Assembly (NCBI GenBank): GCA_019248485.1
Contig: JAEHGL010000005.1
Span: 1 to 40,006 of the forward strand
Length of the DNA: 40,006 bases
Reading direction: 5' to 3'
From: Candidatus Komeilibacteria bacterium S5_K13
GTDB lineage: Bacteria; Patescibacteriota; Patescibacteriia; UBA1558; S5-K13
The notes beneath the pieces are model-generated. The model did not search any database. It was not told the DNA's origin and saw nothing but the letters and a program-made list of their open reading frames with translations. Shown piece after piece: positions 38,717 to 40,006 of the stretch (position 1 is the stretch's first letter; each line of letters starts with the position of its first letter). The position numbers were made by a program, and so were the translations under genes.

Positions 38717-39787
38717 ATGTCTCTTAATAAAAAAATTACCGTTGCCGTTGGTCTTAGTGGCGGAGTAGACTCTTCTGTCGCTGCTTTTTTATTACAACAA
38801 AATGGATACAATGTAATTGGATATTATATGAAAAACTGGTCTACTGATATTGGAAAATTTCACTGTCCATGGAAAGAGGATCAAGAATACGCACTTCGAG
38901 TCGCTGATCATCTTAATATTCCACTCTATACTCTAAATTTTGAAAAAGAATACAAAGAAAAAGTTGTTGACTATTTATTTGAAAGTTATGAAAAAGGAAT
39001 TACACCAAACCCAGATATACTATGCAACAAAGAAATTAAATTCAAAATATTTTTAGAACGCGCTCTAAATCTTGGTGCTGACTTTATTGCAACTGGTCAT
39101 TACGCAATAGGTCAAATTGATAAAAATAATATTTGCCATTTAATTAAAGGAAAGGATGGTAATAAAGATCAATCATATTTTCTTCATGAGATGACCCAAT
39201 ATCAGCTTAGCAAAACATTATTTCCAGTTGGAGAGTATGCAAAACCAAAAATTAGAAGTATTGCAAAAAAAGCAAAACTACCAACAGCAGATAAGCCAGA
39301 CTCACAAGGGATATGTTTTATTGGCGAAGTAAACATTGGCGAATTATTAAAAACAAAAATTTCTCCTAAAGTAGGAGACATAGTGACAACTGATGGTAAG
39401 AAAATAGGAACGCATGAAGGGGTTTATTATTATACGATAGGTCAGAGAAAAGGAATTGGAATTGGTGGAGGAACACCATACTTTGTGATTGAAAAAGATA
39501 TCAAAAACAATAGACTTATTGTCGATAAAGGTTCTTGGTCACAAAGCTTGTTTAGAAACGACTGTGTTGTAAAAAACATCAACTGGATTGTGGGTGAACC
39601 AAAAATACCTTGCAAATTAGCAGTAAAACTTCGTTATCGTCAAGATGATCAAGAATGTGAAATCACAAAAATAGATAGAACTTCATATAAACTAGTATTT
39701 TCTAAGCCCCAGAGAGCCATTACACCAGGTCAATTCGCTGTATTTTATAAGAAAAGTGAGTGTTTGGGCGGAGGAGTGATAATTTAA
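38717..39787 (+). CDS. mnmA: tRNA-specific 2-thiouridylase MnmA
   Basis: A 356-aa tRNA-modifying enzyme that adds sulfur at position 2 of U34 in tRNAs for Lys, Glu and Gln. The PP-loop is VAVGLSGGVDSSVAAFLL (residues about 9-26). ITPNPDILCNKEIKFKIFLE holds the first catalytic Cys, and ADKPDSQGICFIGEVNIGEL the second. GADFIATGHYA and GNKDQSYFLHEM are other core motifs, followed by VYYYTIGQRKGIGIGGGTPY and a beta-barrel C-terminal domain. The length is normal. There is no Shine-Dalgarno. A terminator follows at 39817-39837. Cytoplasmic house-keeping gene not linked to the RuBisCO pathway. Confidence 0.97.
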   Translation: MSLNKKITVAVGLSGGVDSSVAAFLLQQNGYNVIGYYMKNWSTDIGKFHCPWKEDQEYALRVADHLNIPLYTLNFEKEYKEKVVDYLFESYEKGITPNPDILCNKEIKFKIFLERALNLGADFIATGHYAIGQIDKNNICHLIKGKDGNKDQSYFLHEMTQYQLSKTLFPVGEYAKPKIRSIAKKAKLPTADKPDSQGICFIGEVNIGELLKTKISPKVGDIVTTDGKKIGTHEGVYYYTIGQRKGIGIGGGTPYFVIEKDIKNNRLIVDKGSWSQSLFRNDCVVKNINWIVGEPKIPCKLAVKLRYRQDDQECEITKIDRTSYKLVFSKPQRAITPGQFAVFYKKSECLGGGVII

Positions 39788-39816
39788 TTTTGAATGATGA
39801 ATTTAGAATATTGAAT

Positions 39817-39837
39817 AAGTGGCCTATGCCACTTTTT
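39817..39837 (+). terminator. Terminator after mnmA
   Basis: AAGTGGC (39817-39823), loop CTAT, GCCACTT (39828-39834), then T3: perfect 7-bp stem, with a short T-run. Confidence 0.75.
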
Positions 39838-39913
39838 GACTTAAAATAGGTATTATTTCTAAATCAATCTCTAAGGTCGCCAACCTCGAAGGTTGGATTA
39901 ATCCCTTTAAATT

Positions 39914-40006
39914 CTACCCTGAAGTGCATTGACCATTGAATACCTCATATGGTGTATGCCAGTTAAGACATTTTCTCTTCGTGTGGTTCATAATCCAGAC
40001 TGTTTT
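39914..40006 (-). CDS. C-terminal end of an IS30-type transposase (cut by the window edge)
   Basis: The minus strand from the window edge reads KTVWIMNHTKRKCLNWHTPY, then EVFNGQCTSG and a TAG at 39916-39914. R-K-x-L-N-W-x-T-P-Y-E-V-F is the typical C-terminal motif of IS30-family transposases (the DDE integrase core lies upstream, outside the window). Only 30 codons are visible, so whether the rest is intact cannot be told. An IS30 terminal inverted repeat would be expected near 39880-39913; I cannot identify it with confidence, but a partial palindrome ACCTCGAAGGTT lies at about 39879-39890. Confidence 0.75.
   Translation of the reverse strand, partial: KTVWIMNHTKRKCLNWHTPYEVFNGQCTSG

Overview
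The window looks like a chromosome segment of a Candidate Phyla Radiation (Patescibacteria, probably Parcubacteria-like) bacterium. The evidence is very low GC, tightly packed genes mostly without a Shine-Dalgarno sequence, shortened house-keeping proteins, the VirD4-like ATPase with its membrane partner, a sigma-region-4/HARE-HTH protein, DUF4012, DUF5652 and DUF4236 families, and an archaeal-type AMP phosphorylase / ribose-1,5-bisphosphate isomerase / RuBisCO set. TGA ends several genes (uvrB, the 408-aa gene, the isomerase), so the code is the standard bacterial one, not the TGA=Gly code of Gracilibacteria. No rRNA, tRNA or CRISPR array was seen.

Layout. 0.1-1.4 kb: an SPFH/stomatin-like protein and a small unknown protein. 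1.6-12.1 kb: the nucleotide-excision-repair genes uvrB, uvrA and uvrC, separated by accessory genes. All three Uvr proteins are shortened in matching ways: UvrA lacks the insertion domain, UvrB lacks the UVR motif, and UvrC lacks a normal UVR motif and the HhH domain. Between them lie an unknown 408-aa gene that sits next to a duplicated 29-bp stump of uvrA, a 126-bp MITE-like element, a DUF3800 protein with a convergent candidate small RNA, a run of very small genes (one with an in-frame TGA, one broken by a 29-bp GC-rich palindrome), and a Fic protein behind a consensus promoter with repeated operator-like boxes. 12.1-14.9 kb: DedA, small unknowns, DUF5652, Nudix and a frameshifted flavodoxin.

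15.1-25.0 kb is a cell-surface polysaccharide region: DUF4012, a Wzz-like protein, an O-antigen-ligase-like protein on the minus strand and two GT4 glycosyltransferases. It is interrupted by a three-gene cassette of exported proteins with strong ribosome-binding sites and different codon use. 25.1-29.6 kb: secD (with a parvulin-like domain inserted, apparently permuted), secF and an ABC exporter. 29.8-34.4 kb: the sigma-4/HARE protein and the VirD4-like pair.

34.5-38.6 kb encodes the AMP pathway. AMP phosphorylase makes ribose 1,5-bisphosphate from AMP, the isomerase converts it to ribulose 1,5-bisphosphate, and RuBisCO adds CO2 to give 3-phosphoglycerate. A 33-aa membrane peptide with its own promoter lies on the opposite strand inside this cluster. 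mnmA and the 3' end of an IS30-type transposase close the window.

Two kinds of repeat run through the segment: AT-rich degenerate inverted repeats at many gene borders, and short GC-rich palindromes that also sit inside uvrA, uvrC and a broken small gene. The most promising points for follow-up are the small RNA near 8.4 kb, the coordinated trimming of UvrABC, the SecD-parvulin fusion, the coding-sequence insertions of the GC-rich palindrome, and the hidden peptide in the RuBisCO locus.
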